64,000 bases of DNA from Ignavibacteria bacterium UBA2360. GTDB lineage: Bacteria; Bacteroidota; Ignavibacteria; Tepidaquicellales; OLB5. The notes beneath the pieces were generated by a model. It worked only from the letters and a program-made list of their open reading frames with translations. It was not told where the DNA came from and searched no databases. Every line of letters begins with the position of its first letter. Within the stretch, counting starts at the first letter, position 1. Positions 40,549-49,870 of this stretch are shown here, in pieces. Both the position numbers and the translations under genes were made by a program. The stretch spans positions 273,360 through 337,359 of the forward strand of contig DDTQ01000012.1 of the NCBI GenBank assembly GCA_002344125.1, written 5' to 3'.

Positions 40549-40595
40549 AAATCCTTTTCAGTTTTGCAGTGTCAATGATTCTAAACTACCGAGAG

Positions 40596-42797
40596 ATGGA
40601 TCTGACAGTTTTACTGACAATTTTGGGAATAATAGCCACCATCGCGGCACCCGCCGCGGGCTATATAATTAAGCTCCGGAAGGAATACAGGAATTATTAC
40701 TCCGTCATATGGAAGAACAGTAAAAAACTCAGGTCAAAAGATCTTCTTGGCGAACGGCCTGTTGGTGATTACTATTATTCAAGAAGTATAGATAGCCAGA
40801 TATTCCGCACACTTGAGCGCAGGCGAAACCTGCTGATTATTGCCCCGCCGCTGAGCGGTAAAACCCGCGCGGTTTATAACGGACTGAAAGAGCTTAAAGA
40901 TCCCGTCAACGTTCTCGTTCCGCGAAGCGTCCCGATGCCGGCGTTTCTTTTCCCCAAAGATTTCCTGTTCTGGAAACCCAAAAGAATTTTCATAGATGAT
41001 CTGCAGTATTACATTGAAAGGCAGGATAGTTTTCACCTCCTTTTCCGTGAAGCTAAAGAGCGCGGAATACCCATTGCCGCTACCTGCCACTCAGGAAGAG
41101 AATACAAAAAAGTGAAGAACAAGATGATCGAGCAGAACCTTGATATCGATATAATTTTCGGTGAAGATATTATTGAGCTTGAAAAGATATCCGCAGATGA
41201 AGGCAGAATGATCGCGGAAAAAATGGGATTAAAATGGGATACGGTCAAGTTCAACGGTACTATTGGTTCTATATTCATGCGGCTAAGCGAGATGGAAAGA
41301 CGTTTTGATAATTGCGATAACATCGAAAAAACCATTCTACGCTCACTAAGGTATCTTTACAAAAGCGGGATCTATGAAGAGAACAGCATATTCAGGCTGG
41401 AGTGGATCAAAAAGGCGGCAACGCTTTTTGAGCTTGAAGGCAGAGATTTTGAATGGACAGGCTGGTTCAAAAACCTTGAGGATAAGGAGTTCACAAAAAT
41501 TGCGCGCAGAAATAAGATATGGGCCGAAGACGCTTACCTTGAATTTGTTGTAAAACCCGAGGTGGAAATTCCACAGATCGAAATTTTTGAAAGTATGCTG
41601 AATGTTTTTTCTGATAACACGGAAGTATTGCAAATGATAGGTGAACGGGCTTATGATATTGGCATAATTGACCCGCAGATCGCGGACTATATGAAGATAG
41701 TAATTTCAGCTTTTGAAAAAGTACTTGCGCAGAGTGATATCAGTGTGAATAACCATGATTTCGTTAAAGCTCAAAACTACCTTGGGCAGGCATACTGGTC
41801 GCTTTCAAAAGTGAAAGATACCCTTGCTAACTGCGCCCGCTCCATAGAGTATTTTAAGGAAATTCTTAAAACCATAAGCATAGATACAAATCCTGTGGAA
41901 TATGCCAGGATCAAGAACAGGATAGGAAACACTTATACTGCTTTCGCTGAGGTTGAATCCACCGAAGAGAACTGCTTGACGGCGATTGAAGCTTATAACG
42001 AGGCCCTGAAGGTCTTTAATGAGCAGAGGTATCCTCAGGATTTTGCGAGGACAAACAATAACCGCGGGGGAGCGTTCCTTATGCTCGCATCGGTAAAAGA
42101 AAGCTCAGGTAATTACAAAAAGGCAATTGAATCGTTCAGCAAGGCGCTTGGCGTTATTGTACCCTCTGAAAATCCGAAGCTGTTTGCTCTTACAAAAAAC
42201 AATATTGCAAATACATATGCAAGTCTCTCTGAAACAGAAGAGCCTGAACGGAATCTGGTGCGTTCAATTGAAGCTTATAATGATGTCCTTGAAATTCAGT
42301 CCAAAGAAAAAGCGCCGCTTCAGTACGGGCTCACAAAAAATAATATCGGTAATGCATATTCAATGCTTGCGCTTATAAAAGATAAGAAGCCCAATATTGA
42401 TAGAGCCATCAGCGCATTTGAGGAAGCCCTTGAAGTAAGGGATCCGCTGCAGGTGCCAATACAATATGCCAACACAATGTATAACCTTGGCGATGTTTAT
42501 TTACTTAAGAGTGAAACTGAAAACTCACCTGAGGCTGTTTACCGCGCTATTGATGCTTTTGAGGAATCAATTAAGATCAGAACTGAAGATAAATATCCAA
42601 TACAGTTCGCAGAAGTAAAATATGCTATGGGAAAAGCCTTTGTGATGCTGGCTGAGTTTGAAGATAAGACCGAGAATTATCATAAAGCCATAGCAGCTTT
42701 TGATGAGGCGTTAAAAGTATTCACAGAAGAAAAGTACCCCGCAAATTACAATCTCATACAGGAAGAAATTTCCAAAGCAAAGAAAATATTCTTTTGA
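40596..42797 (+). CDS. Membrane-anchored STAND-like P-loop NTPase with TPR repeats (paralog 2)
   Basis: This is a paralog of the preceding gene with the same order: an N-terminal membrane helix (MDLTVLLTILGIIATIAAPAAG), NYYSVIWKNSKKL, Walker A APPLSGKTRAVY, PRSVPMPAFLFPKDF, Walker B RIFIDDLQYY, TCHSGREYKKVKNK, GTIGSIFMRLSEMERRFD, then about eight TPR-like repeats. I chose the ATG at 40596 because the protein then aligns with paralog 1 from its first residue; ATG 40575 and GTG 40569 are upstream alternatives. The gap to the first gene is only 47 nt, so they are probably one transcript. Conservation is strong through the NTPase domain and weaker in the repeats, which suggests related machinery with different sensed partners. 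Confidence 0.8.
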   Translation: MDLTVLLTILGIIATIAAPAAGYIIKLRKEYRNYYSVIWKNSKKLRSKDLLGERPVGDYYYSRSIDSQIFRTLERRRNLLIIAPPLSGKTRAVYNGLKELKDPVNVLVPRSVPMPAFLFPKDFLFWKPKRIFIDDLQYYIERQDSFHLLFREAKERGIPIAATCHSGREYKKVKNKMIEQNLDIDIIFGEDIIELEKISADEGRMIAEKMGLKWDTVKFNGTIGSIFMRLSEMERRFDNCDNIEKTILRSLRYLYKSGIYEENSIFRLEWIKKAATLFELEGRDFEWTGWFKNLEDKEFTKIARRNKIWAEDAYLEFVVKPEVEIPQIEIFESMLNVFSDNTEVLQMIGERAYDIGIIDPQIADYMKIVISAFEKVLAQSDISVNNHDFVKAQNYLGQAYWSLSKVKDTLANCARSIEYFKEILKTISIDTNPVEYARIKNRIGNTYTAFAEVESTEENCLTAIEAYNEALKVFNEQRYPQDFARTNNNRGGAFLMLASVKESSGNYKKAIESFSKALGVIVPSENPKLFALTKNNIANTYASLSETEEPERNLVRSIEAYNDVLEIQSKEKAPLQYGLTKNNIGNAYSMLALIKDKKPNIDRAISAFEEALEVRDPLQVPIQYANTMYNLGDVYLLKSETENSPEAVYRAIDAFEESIKIRTEDKYPIQFAEVKYAMGKAFVMLAEFEDKTENYHKAIAAFDEALKVFTEEKYPANYNLIQEEISKAKKIFF

Positions 42798-42844
42798 TTC
42801 TTTAGCTCATTTTTAGTGCTGACGTGCATTTAAAAGGCTTCACT

Positions 42845-42870
42845 CCGTAATTGGTCATGCCTGACTACGG
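42845..42870. repeat. Small hairpin (REP-like) after the NTPase/TPR pair
   Basis: CCGTA...GTCA-TGCC-TGAC-TACGG forms a 9-bp interrupted stem. It lies 48 nt past the second NTPase gene, without a T-run. Its right arm TGACTACGGGTCACTCAA resembles the hairpin at 50753-50778. Confidence 0.4.
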
Positions 42871-43041
42871 GTCACTCAACGCAAACCGGCAGGAATCAAA
42901 CTTCTTAGATATTTGTCATAATTCCGTTTGATAAGAGTCATTGGTACGGCTTGAGTTATATGTTATATTTGTTTAGCAGGTGAACTCTGCTTTTTTAGCT
43001 GCATAAACCTGCTCAACCATCTGAAAAGGAGGTATTAAGTT

Positions 43042-43791
43042 ATGGAATATAACAAATTTGTTGACCTCAGCAAATCTTACCTTTTCTGCCAGCTGAAACG
43101 CAATGAGCTTACCAAAACCGAAGGATACCATCCGGGTATACTGCCTTTCATTACTATTTCCAGGGAAGCCGGCACGGGGGAATCCGCGATAACCGGAACG
43201 CTGCTTGAAGAGCTTAGCGGCAAACAATCAGCCATTGAATGCCCGTGGACCCTGTATGATAAGGACCTGGTTAAGAGAGTAGTAGATGATTACCATTTGA
43301 CGAATGTGAACGGAGTTCTTCCGGAGGATAAGTTTTCTGATATACAAACTATGTTCGAAGAGCTTTTCGGCATTCACCCTACCAAGCGCGAAATGGCGCA
43401 CAATTTAAGTAAATCGATCCTGAAACTCGCTGACATGGGAAATGTGATCATTGTTGGCAGGGGCGCATTTTATATCACAAGGCACCACCGGAACGGGCTG
43501 CATATAAGGCTGATAGGCTCTTTGCAGAAGCGGGTTAAACATATGGTAGATGAATATTCGCTTTCGCTTAAACAGGCGGAGGAATATATCCGTAAAGAAG
43601 ACAGCAAACGTCATGATTATGTGAAGAAACTTTTTGGAGTTGACCTTAATGACCCGCATTTTTACGACCTCGTGATAAATACTGATAGAGTCATACCCCA
43701 GGAAATAGTTGCGTTAATAGCTGACCATACTGAATTATTAAGGGAAAAGCTTGCCTTGCGGTATAATACAGAAGAACTTACCGCAGTATAA
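43042..43791 (+). CDS. Cytidylate kinase-like family protein
   Basis: This 249-residue protein has a P-loop kinase-like fold of the cytidylate kinase-like (AAA_26) family. The N-terminal loop reads ITISREAGTGESAI, where the usual P-loop lysine is replaced (GTGES), as is also common in this family. Further motifs are YDKDLVKRVVDDY, GNVIIVGRGAFYITR, IRLIGSLQKRVKHM and the C-terminal NTDRVIPQEIV. A strong AAAGGAGG ribosome site precedes the ATG. The substrate is unknown; true CMP kinase activity is not assured. A terminator follows. Confidence 0.82.
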   Translation: MEYNKFVDLSKSYLFCQLKRNELTKTEGYHPGILPFITISREAGTGESAITGTLLEELSGKQSAIECPWTLYDKDLVKRVVDDYHLTNVNGVLPEDKFSDIQTMFEELFGIHPTKREMAHNLSKSILKLADMGNVIIVGRGAFYITRHHRNGLHIRLIGSLQKRVKHMVDEYSLSLKQAEEYIRKEDSKRHDYVKKLFGVDLNDPHFYDLVINTDRVIPQEIVALIADHTELLREKLALRYNTEELTAV

Positions 43792-43815
43792 CAGCTGCAA
43801 GGATTTGAGCAAATT

Positions 43816-43857
43816 AACCGGTTTGTATCCTTTTTGAGGATATAGATCGGTTTTTTT
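43816..43857 (+). terminator. Rho-independent terminator of the cytidylate kinase-like gene
   Basis: AACCG...GTATCC pairs with GGATAT...CGGTT across a short loop and is followed by seven T. The stem has an internal bulge. Confidence 0.75.
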
Positions 43858-43983
43858 ATGATTTATATCATTTTTACTATTGACCCATATCATTTTTAAA
43901 CACCTGTAAAACGGATAAATTTGTATAATAGGTAAAGTGTTTGTTTTACATTCCTACAACTAAAATGAAACGGAGAATTAAAG

Positions 43984-45111
43984 ATGTCAGATAAAAAAGC
44001 GGATCTTGCAGGTCCGGGTATCAGTACTTATCCCGAAGTATCAAAAATACTTCCTGAAAATTATTCTTCAATACTCAACAAAAAGGATACACAAAAAGCA
44101 ATTTACGCTGTAAAAAGTTACATAGAACAAAACCTGAACAAAGAACTGAACCTGATGATGGTTCAGGTGCCATTGATAGTTGATAAAGAAAGCGGTGTGA
44201 ATGATAATCTTGACCGCGACGGCTCGAGAACACCGGTTGAATTCCCATGCGGACTTGGACTCCCCAAACGAATGGAAGCTCAGGTTGTACAGGCAGCTAC
44301 CAAGTGGAAAAGGATCGCTTTAAGACAATTCGGGCTTGAACCGGGTGAAGGTATAAACACTGATATGCGCGCTGTAAGGAAAGATTATTTTCTGGATCAT
44401 GACCACTCAAGTTATGTTGACCAGTGGGATTGGGAAAGAGTTATAACGGCAAAAGACCGCAATCTTGATTTCCTGAAAATGATAGTTAAGAAAATATGGA
44501 AGGTTTTTGTTGGAGCTGAAAAACATGTACAGGAAATGTTCCCGCAGCTCAAAGATCCGAGATTCCCCAATTTACCTGAGGAACTTGTATTCCTGCATGC
44601 AGAAGAAATTCTTGAAATGTTCCCGGATCTGCCGAGGAAACAGAGAGAAACTCAGATTCTTCAGAAGTATCCGGCAGTATTCATAATAGGTATTGGCTGG
44701 GTATTAAAAGATGGCTACCCGCATGAAATGCGCGCAGCTGATTATGATGACTGGGTAACGCCGACAACCGGCAAGAATGGTGAAGAATATCACGGAATAA
44801 ATGGAGATATACTTGTATGGAATCATTTGACCAAACGCAGACATGAACTTTCATCTATGGGAATCAGGGTTAACGCAGAAACACTTCGCGAGCAGCTGAA
44901 ACTCTCAGGACAACTTGATCTTGTTTCAACTCCGTACCACAGCGCCGTACTGCATGACGAAGTGCCGCTTAGTATCGGCGGCGGAATAGGACAATCAAGG
45001 CTGCAGATGCTGCTGCTCAGGAAAGCTCACTTAGGCGAAGTAAGTGTTACTATATGGCCGAAAGCATTGAAAGATATATGCGCTGAAAAGAATATTCATG
45101 TGTTAGAATAA
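43984..45111 (+). CDS. asnA: Aspartate-ammonia ligase
   Basis: This 375-residue ammonia-dependent asparagine synthetase forms asparagine from aspartate, ammonia and ATP. It has a class II aminoacyl-tRNA synthetase-like fold. Typical blocks are VQVPLIVDKESGVNDNLDRDGSRTPVEF, INTDMRAVRKDYFLDHDHSSYVDQWDWE and the C-terminal LSIGGGIGQSRLQMLLLRKAHLGEV. It is slightly longer than the E. coli enzyme in the middle. A strong terminator follows, and no related gene is adjacent. Confidence 0.96.
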   Translation: MSDKKADLAGPGISTYPEVSKILPENYSSILNKKDTQKAIYAVKSYIEQNLNKELNLMMVQVPLIVDKESGVNDNLDRDGSRTPVEFPCGLGLPKRMEAQVVQAATKWKRIALRQFGLEPGEGINTDMRAVRKDYFLDHDHSSYVDQWDWERVITAKDRNLDFLKMIVKKIWKVFVGAEKHVQEMFPQLKDPRFPNLPEELVFLHAEEILEMFPDLPRKQRETQILQKYPAVFIIGIGWVLKDGYPHEMRAADYDDWVTPTTGKNGEEYHGINGDILVWNHLTKRRHELSSMGIRVNAETLREQLKLSGQLDLVSTPYHSAVLHDEVPLSIGGGIGQSRLQMLLLRKAHLGEVSVTIWPKALKDICAEKNIHVLE

Positions 45112-45134
45112 ATAGCTTTGTAAAGTTTTTATTC

Positions 45135-45167
45135 AAGAGGCGTCTCAACAAGACGCCTCTTTTTTTT
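45135..45167 (+). terminator. Rho-independent terminator of asnA
   Basis: An 11-bp stem AAGAGGCGTCT/AGACGCCTCTT with a 5-nt loop is followed by a T-run. It starts 24 nt past the asnA stop. Confidence 0.92.
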
Positions 45168-45320
45168 ATCATACACCCCATCCAGCAAAGCCGGACACCA
45201 CTTCCCCAGAAGGGAATTATGTTTGATTAAATTTTCGTTCACCGGAATATATCCCTGCGTACTGTAATTGTTTATATTAAAAGCGTATATTTGTAAGAAT
45301 AAATTTAAACCACATTTTAC

Positions 45321-45644
45321 ATGAAAAATACTCTGCAGGAAATAAAAGATAAGTTAACACTTGAAAACGCTATAAATGAAGATAAGAAAAGGGAACTCCT
45401 GGCTCTTCTTGAAGAACTTGAAGGAGAAATGGGGATTGCCGGCTCAGGTGATGAGATGAGAAATATTTCCTCACAGGTAAAACGTTCAACCGAAGAAGTT
45501 ATTAAGGAAGAAAAAGATCCTGATCTTATTGAGAAAGTATTGGGGGATCTCAAAGATTCAGTAACTGAATTCGAAGTGAGCCACCCAAAGTTATTTGAGA
45601 AAGTTAATAATATTTCGGCAATGCTGGCCAGTATGGGTATTTAA
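45321..45644 (+). CDS. DUF4404 family protein
   Basis: This 107-residue soluble helical protein matches the DUF4404 pattern: an N-terminal helix with a leucine-rich heptad (LQEIKDKLTLENAINEDKKRELLALLEELEGEM), a middle acidic helix, and the diagnostic end EFEVSHPKLFEKVNNISAMLASMGI. The heptad spacing suggests a coiled coil. The function of the family is unknown. A symmetric terminator follows and is shared with the convergent T9SS gene. Confidence 0.75.
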   Translation: MKNTLQEIKDKLTLENAINEDKKRELLALLEELEGEMGIAGSGDEMRNISSQVKRSTEEVIKEEKDPDLIEKVLGDLKDSVTEFEVSHPKLFEKVNNISAMLASMGI

Positions 45645-45649
45645 ATTAA

Positions 45650-45676
45650 AAAACCCCGCTTAAAAAGCGGGGTTTT
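45650..45676. terminator. Bidirectional terminator between DUF4404 and the sialidase-like gene
   Basis: AAAACCCCGCTT and AAGCGGGGTTTT (12-bp perfect stem, 3-nt loop). It lies between two convergent genes and serves both. Confidence 0.9.
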
Positions 45677-45701
45677 GAATTCACCTGATAACTATAGAAT
45701 G

Positions 45702-47414
45702 TTATTTTACAAGTATCATCTTCTTTGTGCTTACAAAATTGCCTGCGGTCAATTTATAGAAATAAATTCCGCTTGCGAGATCTGAAGCGTTAAAATCAAA
45801 TTTATATGAACCTGCTTTAAGCTCGCCGTTCACAAGCACGCCTGCGCTTCTGCCTGCCATATCGAATACTTCAAGCTTAACATTTGAGCCGCCGGCCAAA
45901 CCGAAACTTATAGTTGTGTTCGGGTTGAACGGGTTGGGATAATTCTGTTTAAGCTCAAACTCTGCGGGAATTTCGTTGGAGTTAATGCTGATCCCAACAG
46001 GATCCGGCGTAACAGCTGCTACATAAGCCTGCATTGTACCTGTTTTATCATCATACCAGAACGGGAATATTTTTCCGTTGCCTGATGAAATTCCGATGTA
46101 ATCTCCGCCGTATGTACCCAAGCCTGCTTCGCCTTTCACTTTCCATGCATGATCGCTGACCTTTATATCTGCCCAGGTAGTTCCGCCATCAACAGAGCGT
46201 GACATATATGTTTCACATGAGTCACCCACTGAAGGATAATTCCTGTTATCATAATAGCAGATGTTTACTCCGCCGTTTTCATCAACCCTGATAGCAGGGA
46301 AAAACTGCACTTTACCGTTGTTCATTGCATCCTGGTTAACCCTGATGCCCGATGACCATGTGACGCCGCCATCTGTTGACCTGTGAAGAACAACATCAGC
46401 ATCTGTGCCTGCCGGAGCCAGGTTCTTTTCGCTGGCTACTACGTATATCCAGCCATCACGGGGACCGCCGCTTCTATCAACTGCTATTCTGGGGAAACCG
46501 ATAACTCTGAAGTTCCAGCTGTTGAATGTTGTTGCCCTTATTCCGTTCATATCATAGGCGTTCTCTGTTACTGTCCAGGATGTTCCGCCGGATGTTGAAC
46601 GGGCAAATCCAAGATAATCTTCTGTGAACGGTGATGATGATGTTGGAGCTGCCCAGCAAACGTAAACCTGTCCCGTGGGTCCGATGGCAATATCAACACC
46701 CTGTGAGTAATGACCGCCCGGAGGTGAGTTTACCTGCATAACGCCTGTCCACGATACACCGCTGTTTGTGGTGTAACCAATCATAATAGGAGGAGCTCCC
46801 AATGCGAAATTGCTCCATACGCAGTAACTTCTGCCGTAATATGTACTTGTTGGCGCATCATCAGATGCGGCAAAATTTTTATCAACGCTGCCTGATTGTA
46901 TCGTTATTCTGCTTGACCAGCTTGTACCCATATTGGTTGAATACGCCGCAACCATTCCCGGATTATCTAACGTTGTAAATATTATTACACCGTTCTTATC
47001 AATTGTCGGTCCCGGGTCACTTGAATTCTGTGTAAATGGTGAAAGCAGGTTGTTGCCTGTCCATGTCGTACCCCCGTCAGTTGTCCAGTATCCACCCTGA
47101 CCGTAAACTCCGCCCGCGGTAGTATTGGCTCCGCCAAACATGATATTCTGATTGGTAGGATGCCTTACCAGCACAATTTCATCCTGCTGCGCGTTTGATG
47201 TAGGTAATACCCTTATACTTGGCCCAACTGTGATCAACATATTATCAAATGTGTAAACCTGTGTGGATTTGTTTGTGTTTTGCCATGAATAATTTTCAGA
47301 AGGGAGTTTTGTATAACTGCCTGTGACAGGCTTTCTGGTTGAAGACCATTTTTCCTGGGCTGATAAATTCACCACAGAAAAAATAATTACAAGGAAAACT
47401 GCAAAAAATTTCAT
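45702..47414 (-). CDS. Sialidase-like BNR-repeat protein with T9SS sorting domain
   Basis: This 570-residue secreted protein has a signal peptide at 1-19 (MKFFAVFLVIIFSVVNLSAQ). The main body (about 60-470) is a beta-propeller of sialidase/neuraminidase type with Asp-box repeats such as TTDGGTTWTG, STDGGVTWSS and SVDGGTTWAD. Catalytic sialidase residues (an arginine triad) are not obvious, so it may bind or lack enzyme activity. The C-terminal ~80 residues are a T9SS sorting domain (NYPNPFNPNTTISF...SGIYFYKLTAGNFVSTKKMILVK). It is likely released or attached at the cell surface. It is convergent with DUF4404. Confidence 0.9.
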   Translation of the reverse strand: MKFFAVFLVIIFSVVNLSAQEKWSSTRKPVTGSYTKLPSENYSWQNTNKSTQVYTFDNMLITVGPSIRVLPTSNAQQDEIVLVRHPTNQNIMFGGANTTAGGVYGQGGYWTTDGGTTWTGNNLLSPFTQNSSDPGPTIDKNGVIIFTTLDNPGMVAAYSTNMGTSWSSRITIQSGSVDKNFAASDDAPTSTYYGRSYCVWSNFALGAPPIMIGYTTNSGVSWTGVMQVNSPPGGHYSQGVDIAIGPTGQVYVCWAAPTSSSPFTEDYLGFARSTSGGTSWTVTENAYDMNGIRATTFNSWNFRVIGFPRIAVDRSGGPRDGWIYVVASEKNLAPAGTDADVVLHRSTDGGVTWSSGIRVNQDAMNNGKVQFFPAIRVDENGGVNICYYDNRNYPSVGDSCETYMSRSVDGGTTWADIKVSDHAWKVKGEAGLGTYGGDYIGISSGNGKIFPFWYDDKTGTMQAYVAAVTPDPVGISINSNEIPAEFELKQNYPNPFNPNTTISFGLAGGSNVKLEVFDMAGRSAGVLVNGELKAGSYKFDFNASDLASGIYFYKLTAGNFVSTKKMILVK

Positions 47415-47637
47415 TTGTGTTTAGTTTAGTTTTTGAAAAATATAGCGAAAATTAATGATTTATTAGGTGTTTAGCAATAACAGTTTTTTATCAAAAACTA
47501 ACGGGAAAATGGTAATAAAATTTGAATTTCAGGTCAAAATTATCCTTTTTAAGCAGTGCCGAAACACAATGATAAAATAATGTGTTTTTATTATAAAAGG
47601 GCTGTTATATTAAACTATATTTAAGGGAGATCCTGAA

Positions 47638-47955
47638 ATGAAAAACACAAAACTCAAACCGGTAAAAGATACAAAATTGACAGGCTATCCTGCATATCCT
47701 GAAAGCGAGGATATCTATAAGAAAGATATTGAAACTGAACTTGATCCTGAGAAACTTGCTGAAATACCTGTGAAAACTGAATCTGGCACAGAAGAAGAAT
47801 CACTGAAGCAAAAGGGGACATCCCCCGATAACGGACTTGATGTACCCGGGGCGGAGCTGGATGATGAAGCCGAGGAAACAGGGAATGAAGATGAAGAGAA
47901 CAATTATTATAGCCTGGGCGGGGATTCTAACACTGCCATTGAAGAAGATAACTAA
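47638..47955 (+). CDS. Conserved small acidic protein
   Basis: This 105-residue protein is strongly acidic and probably mostly unfolded. Two recognisable conserved blocks are the start (TGYPAYPESEDIYKKDIETELDPE) and the end (GLDVPGAELDDEAEETGNEDEENNYYSLGGD). I recall proteins with this pattern in other Bacteroidota, without function. The ribosome site AAGGGAGA precedes the ATG. No partner gene is obvious. Confidence 0.75.
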   Translation: MKNTKLKPVKDTKLTGYPAYPESEDIYKKDIETELDPEKLAEIPVKTESGTEEESLKQKGTSPDNGLDVPGAELDDEAEETGNEDEENNYYSLGGDSNTAIEEDN

Positions 47956-47989
47956 GTATTATTTTAACAAAAGAAGTTATCGGCTAAAC

Positions 47990-48021
47990 AAAAATAGCCC
48001 GGATAAAACCGGGCTATTTTT
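47990..48021. terminator. Bidirectional terminator
   Basis: AAAAATAGCCCGG/CCGGGCTATTTTT, 13-bp perfect stem, 6-nt loop. It lies between the acidic protein gene and the convergent T9SS gene. Confidence 0.92.
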
Positions 48022-48039
48022 ATAACAATGGTCTATCTG

Positions 48040-49299
48040 CTATTTTGTTAATACCATTTTTTTGGTCTCAGTATATTCATTCGCCGTAATTCTGTAGAAG
48101 TAGATTCCGCTGCTCAGGCGGTCTGCGCTGTAAACAACTGTGTACGATCCCGGGGAAATCATCATGTTGTTCGCAATGATATCAACTTCTCTGCCCGCGA
48201 TGTCATAAATCTTGATAGATACAATTGAGCTTACGGGAATTGAGAAATTAATATTTGTTGCCGGGTTAAACGGATTGGGATAGTTCTGTGAAAGTGAATA
48301 ATTAACCGGTGTTTCTGTTGAAACCGGTTCAATCCCGACCGTGCTGAGTGAAGATGATATCCCGCCATTGTTCCTGGTTGCCCACATTCTGCTGCCAATG
48401 GCAGCTTTCTGAATGTGTGTATAGGTTCCTGCGGGCGCGGTATAATCAGTGGTGAATGTTGCGCCGTTATCGGTAGTTCTGTAAATAGAATTCGCCTGCC
48501 TTACAAACCAATATGCCGCTGCGGAACCTGTTATACCGCTTATATTCCCGGAACCCGGACCTGTGACTGATGTCCAGTTAACACCGCTGTTATTTGTCAT
48601 AAGCAGCTGTGTGCCTCCTGTCATACCGGAAGTTATTGAGTTGAACCATAATGCATAACTGTTTGCCTGCGATGTTGACTGAACTACCCAGGTGCCGGCC
48701 AAGCCGCTTAAGGGAGTGTAATATACACGGCTGTTGTTTGTGCCAAACCATATGTTTGTTGCGGTAACATACATTGCGTTATTCCACCCGGCTTCTGAGC
48801 CTGCCTGCTGGAGATACATTCCTGTGGAATCCCAGTTAACACCACCGTTTGTTGTGCGCCATAAAGACCACCTTCCGCCTACGGGATCACCATATATTAC
48901 ACCGTTTGCTGCGGTAGTCATCCATATTGAATTTAAAAATCCGCCTGCCTGGGAAAATACCTGAACCCATGTCAAACCGCCGTTCGTAGTTCTGTAAACA
49001 TAGGCAGTGGTGTTTGAGCCCGTTACAAGCGCCGTTGTGGAATCTGAAGCAAAGATGTTGTACAGGTCCAGCGTGTTTGGAATTCCCGTTCCCGTTGCGT
49101 TTATCCATTCCGTACCGCCGTTGTTGGTTCTTAATACCCTGCCGGCGTTACCGCATACCCACGCAATGTTATCATTAACACCTGAAACACTGTTTAAAGA
49201 TGTTGCTACGCCCGATGACTGTTCCATCCATTGAGACCGGAGAGTAAGGGGTCCCGAGAGTAAAAACAATGTTAACAGATAATAGAATATTTTGTTCAT
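48040..49299 (-). CDS. Ycf48-like propeller protein with T9SS sorting domain
   Basis: This 419-residue secreted protein has a signal peptide at 1-22 (IFYYLLTLFLLSGPLTLRSQ). The body is a Ycf48/BNR-like beta-propeller with repeats starting WMEQSSGVATSLNSVSGVNDNIAWVCG and Asp-box-like RTTNGGLTWVQ, RTTNGGVNWDS and RTTDNGATFTT. The C-terminal domain (about 335-419) is the T9SS signal: NYPNPFNPATNINF, SIKIYDIAGREVDI, SGIYFYRITANEYTETKKMVLTK. Ycf48-like here does not imply photosynthesis; in this lineage such propellers are common extracellular proteins of unknown function. Confidence 0.88.
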   Translation of the reverse strand: MNKIFYYLLTLFLLSGPLTLRSQWMEQSSGVATSLNSVSGVNDNIAWVCGNAGRVLRTNNGGTEWINATGTGIPNTLDLYNIFASDSTTALVTGSNTTAYVYRTTNGGLTWVQVFSQAGGFLNSIWMTTAANGVIYGDPVGGRWSLWRTTNGGVNWDSTGMYLQQAGSEAGWNNAMYVTATNIWFGTNNSRVYYTPLSGLAGTWVVQSTSQANSYALWFNSITSGMTGGTQLLMTNNSGVNWTSVTGPGSGNISGITGSAAAYWFVRQANSIYRTTDNGATFTTDYTAPAGTYTHIQKAAIGSRMWATRNNGGISSSLSTVGIEPVSTETPVNYSLSQNYPNPFNPATNINFSIPVSSIVSIKIYDIAGREVDIIANNMMISPGSYTVVYSADRLSSGIYFYRITANEYTETKKMVLTK

Positions 49300-49439
49300 G
49301 ATATATCCTTTCTTAATTTTTGGTTTTATTACTTTACATGTTATGTATCAATAATTATGCCAAAAACTAAATCAATGATATTACAGACTCTGATATTTAG
49401 ATACCGTTAATATTGTATGAAAGGGATGACAAATGTGAC

Positions 49440-49474
49440 AAAAAAAATCCCGCTTAATTGCAGGATTTTTTTTT
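49440..49474 (-). terminator. Rho-independent terminator of the DUF3467 gene
   Basis: ATCC-C-GC pairs with GC-A-GGAT (one mismatch) around TTAATT, with A- and T-runs on the two sides. It lies 15 nt past the stop codon of the minus-strand gene. Confidence 0.75.
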
Positions 49475-49488
49475 GAATATTCTTGCTG

Positions 49489-49827
49489 TCAATTAATCTT
49501 CTCATCCTTTGGATTAATTGTGGGCTGGAAGCCAAAGCCGCCCTGCGGCGGCGCGCCTACAATTGTGATCTCACCAAACTGATTCTCGAATTTATCTACA
49601 TTATCCTTTAAAGCACCCAGTAGCATCTTTGCATGCTGCGGTGTCATTATTATTCTCGCGCTGATCTTTGATTTTGGTATTCCGGGCAGCACGCGGGTGA
49701 AATCAATAATAAATTCAGCGGGGGAGTGTGATATTATAGCCAGGTTTGAATATATTCCTTCAGCCTCTTTTTCACCTATTTCTATATTGATCTGCTGTTG
49801 TAAGTTATTATTTTCTTCGTTTGACAT
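49489..49827 (-). CDS. DUF3467 family protein
   Basis: This 112-residue protein shows the DUF3467 pattern: INIEIGEKEAEGIYSNLAIISHSPAEFIIDFTRVLPGIPKSKISARIIMTPQHAKMLLGALKDNVDKFENQFG. The family is widespread in bacteria and of unknown function. The C-terminal tail is short and glycine/proline-rich. A terminator follows. The tRNA-Asn gene lies upstream on the same strand, with its own terminator in between. Confidence 0.88.
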   Translation of the reverse strand: MSNEENNNLQQQINIEIGEKEAEGIYSNLAIISHSPAEFIIDFTRVLPGIPKSKISARIIMTPQHAKMLLGALKDNVDKFENQFGEITIVGAPPQGGFGFQPTINPKDEKIN

Positions 49828-49844
49828 GATGTGGTTTTTATATT

Positions 49845-49869
49845 AAAAAAGCCCTTAAATGGGCTTTTT
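49845..49869 (-). terminator. Terminator of the tRNA-Asn gene
   Basis: AAAAAGCCC and GGGCTTTTT pair around a 6-nt loop, directly after the 3' CCA end of the tRNA on the minus strand. Confidence 0.85.
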
Positions 49870-49870
49870 G

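Noticed and set aside
47427..47500. Inverted repeat TAGTTTTTGA/TCAAAAACTA
   Set aside because: Arms are simple A/T-rich sequence 54 bp apart in an AT-rich promoter region; chance is likely.
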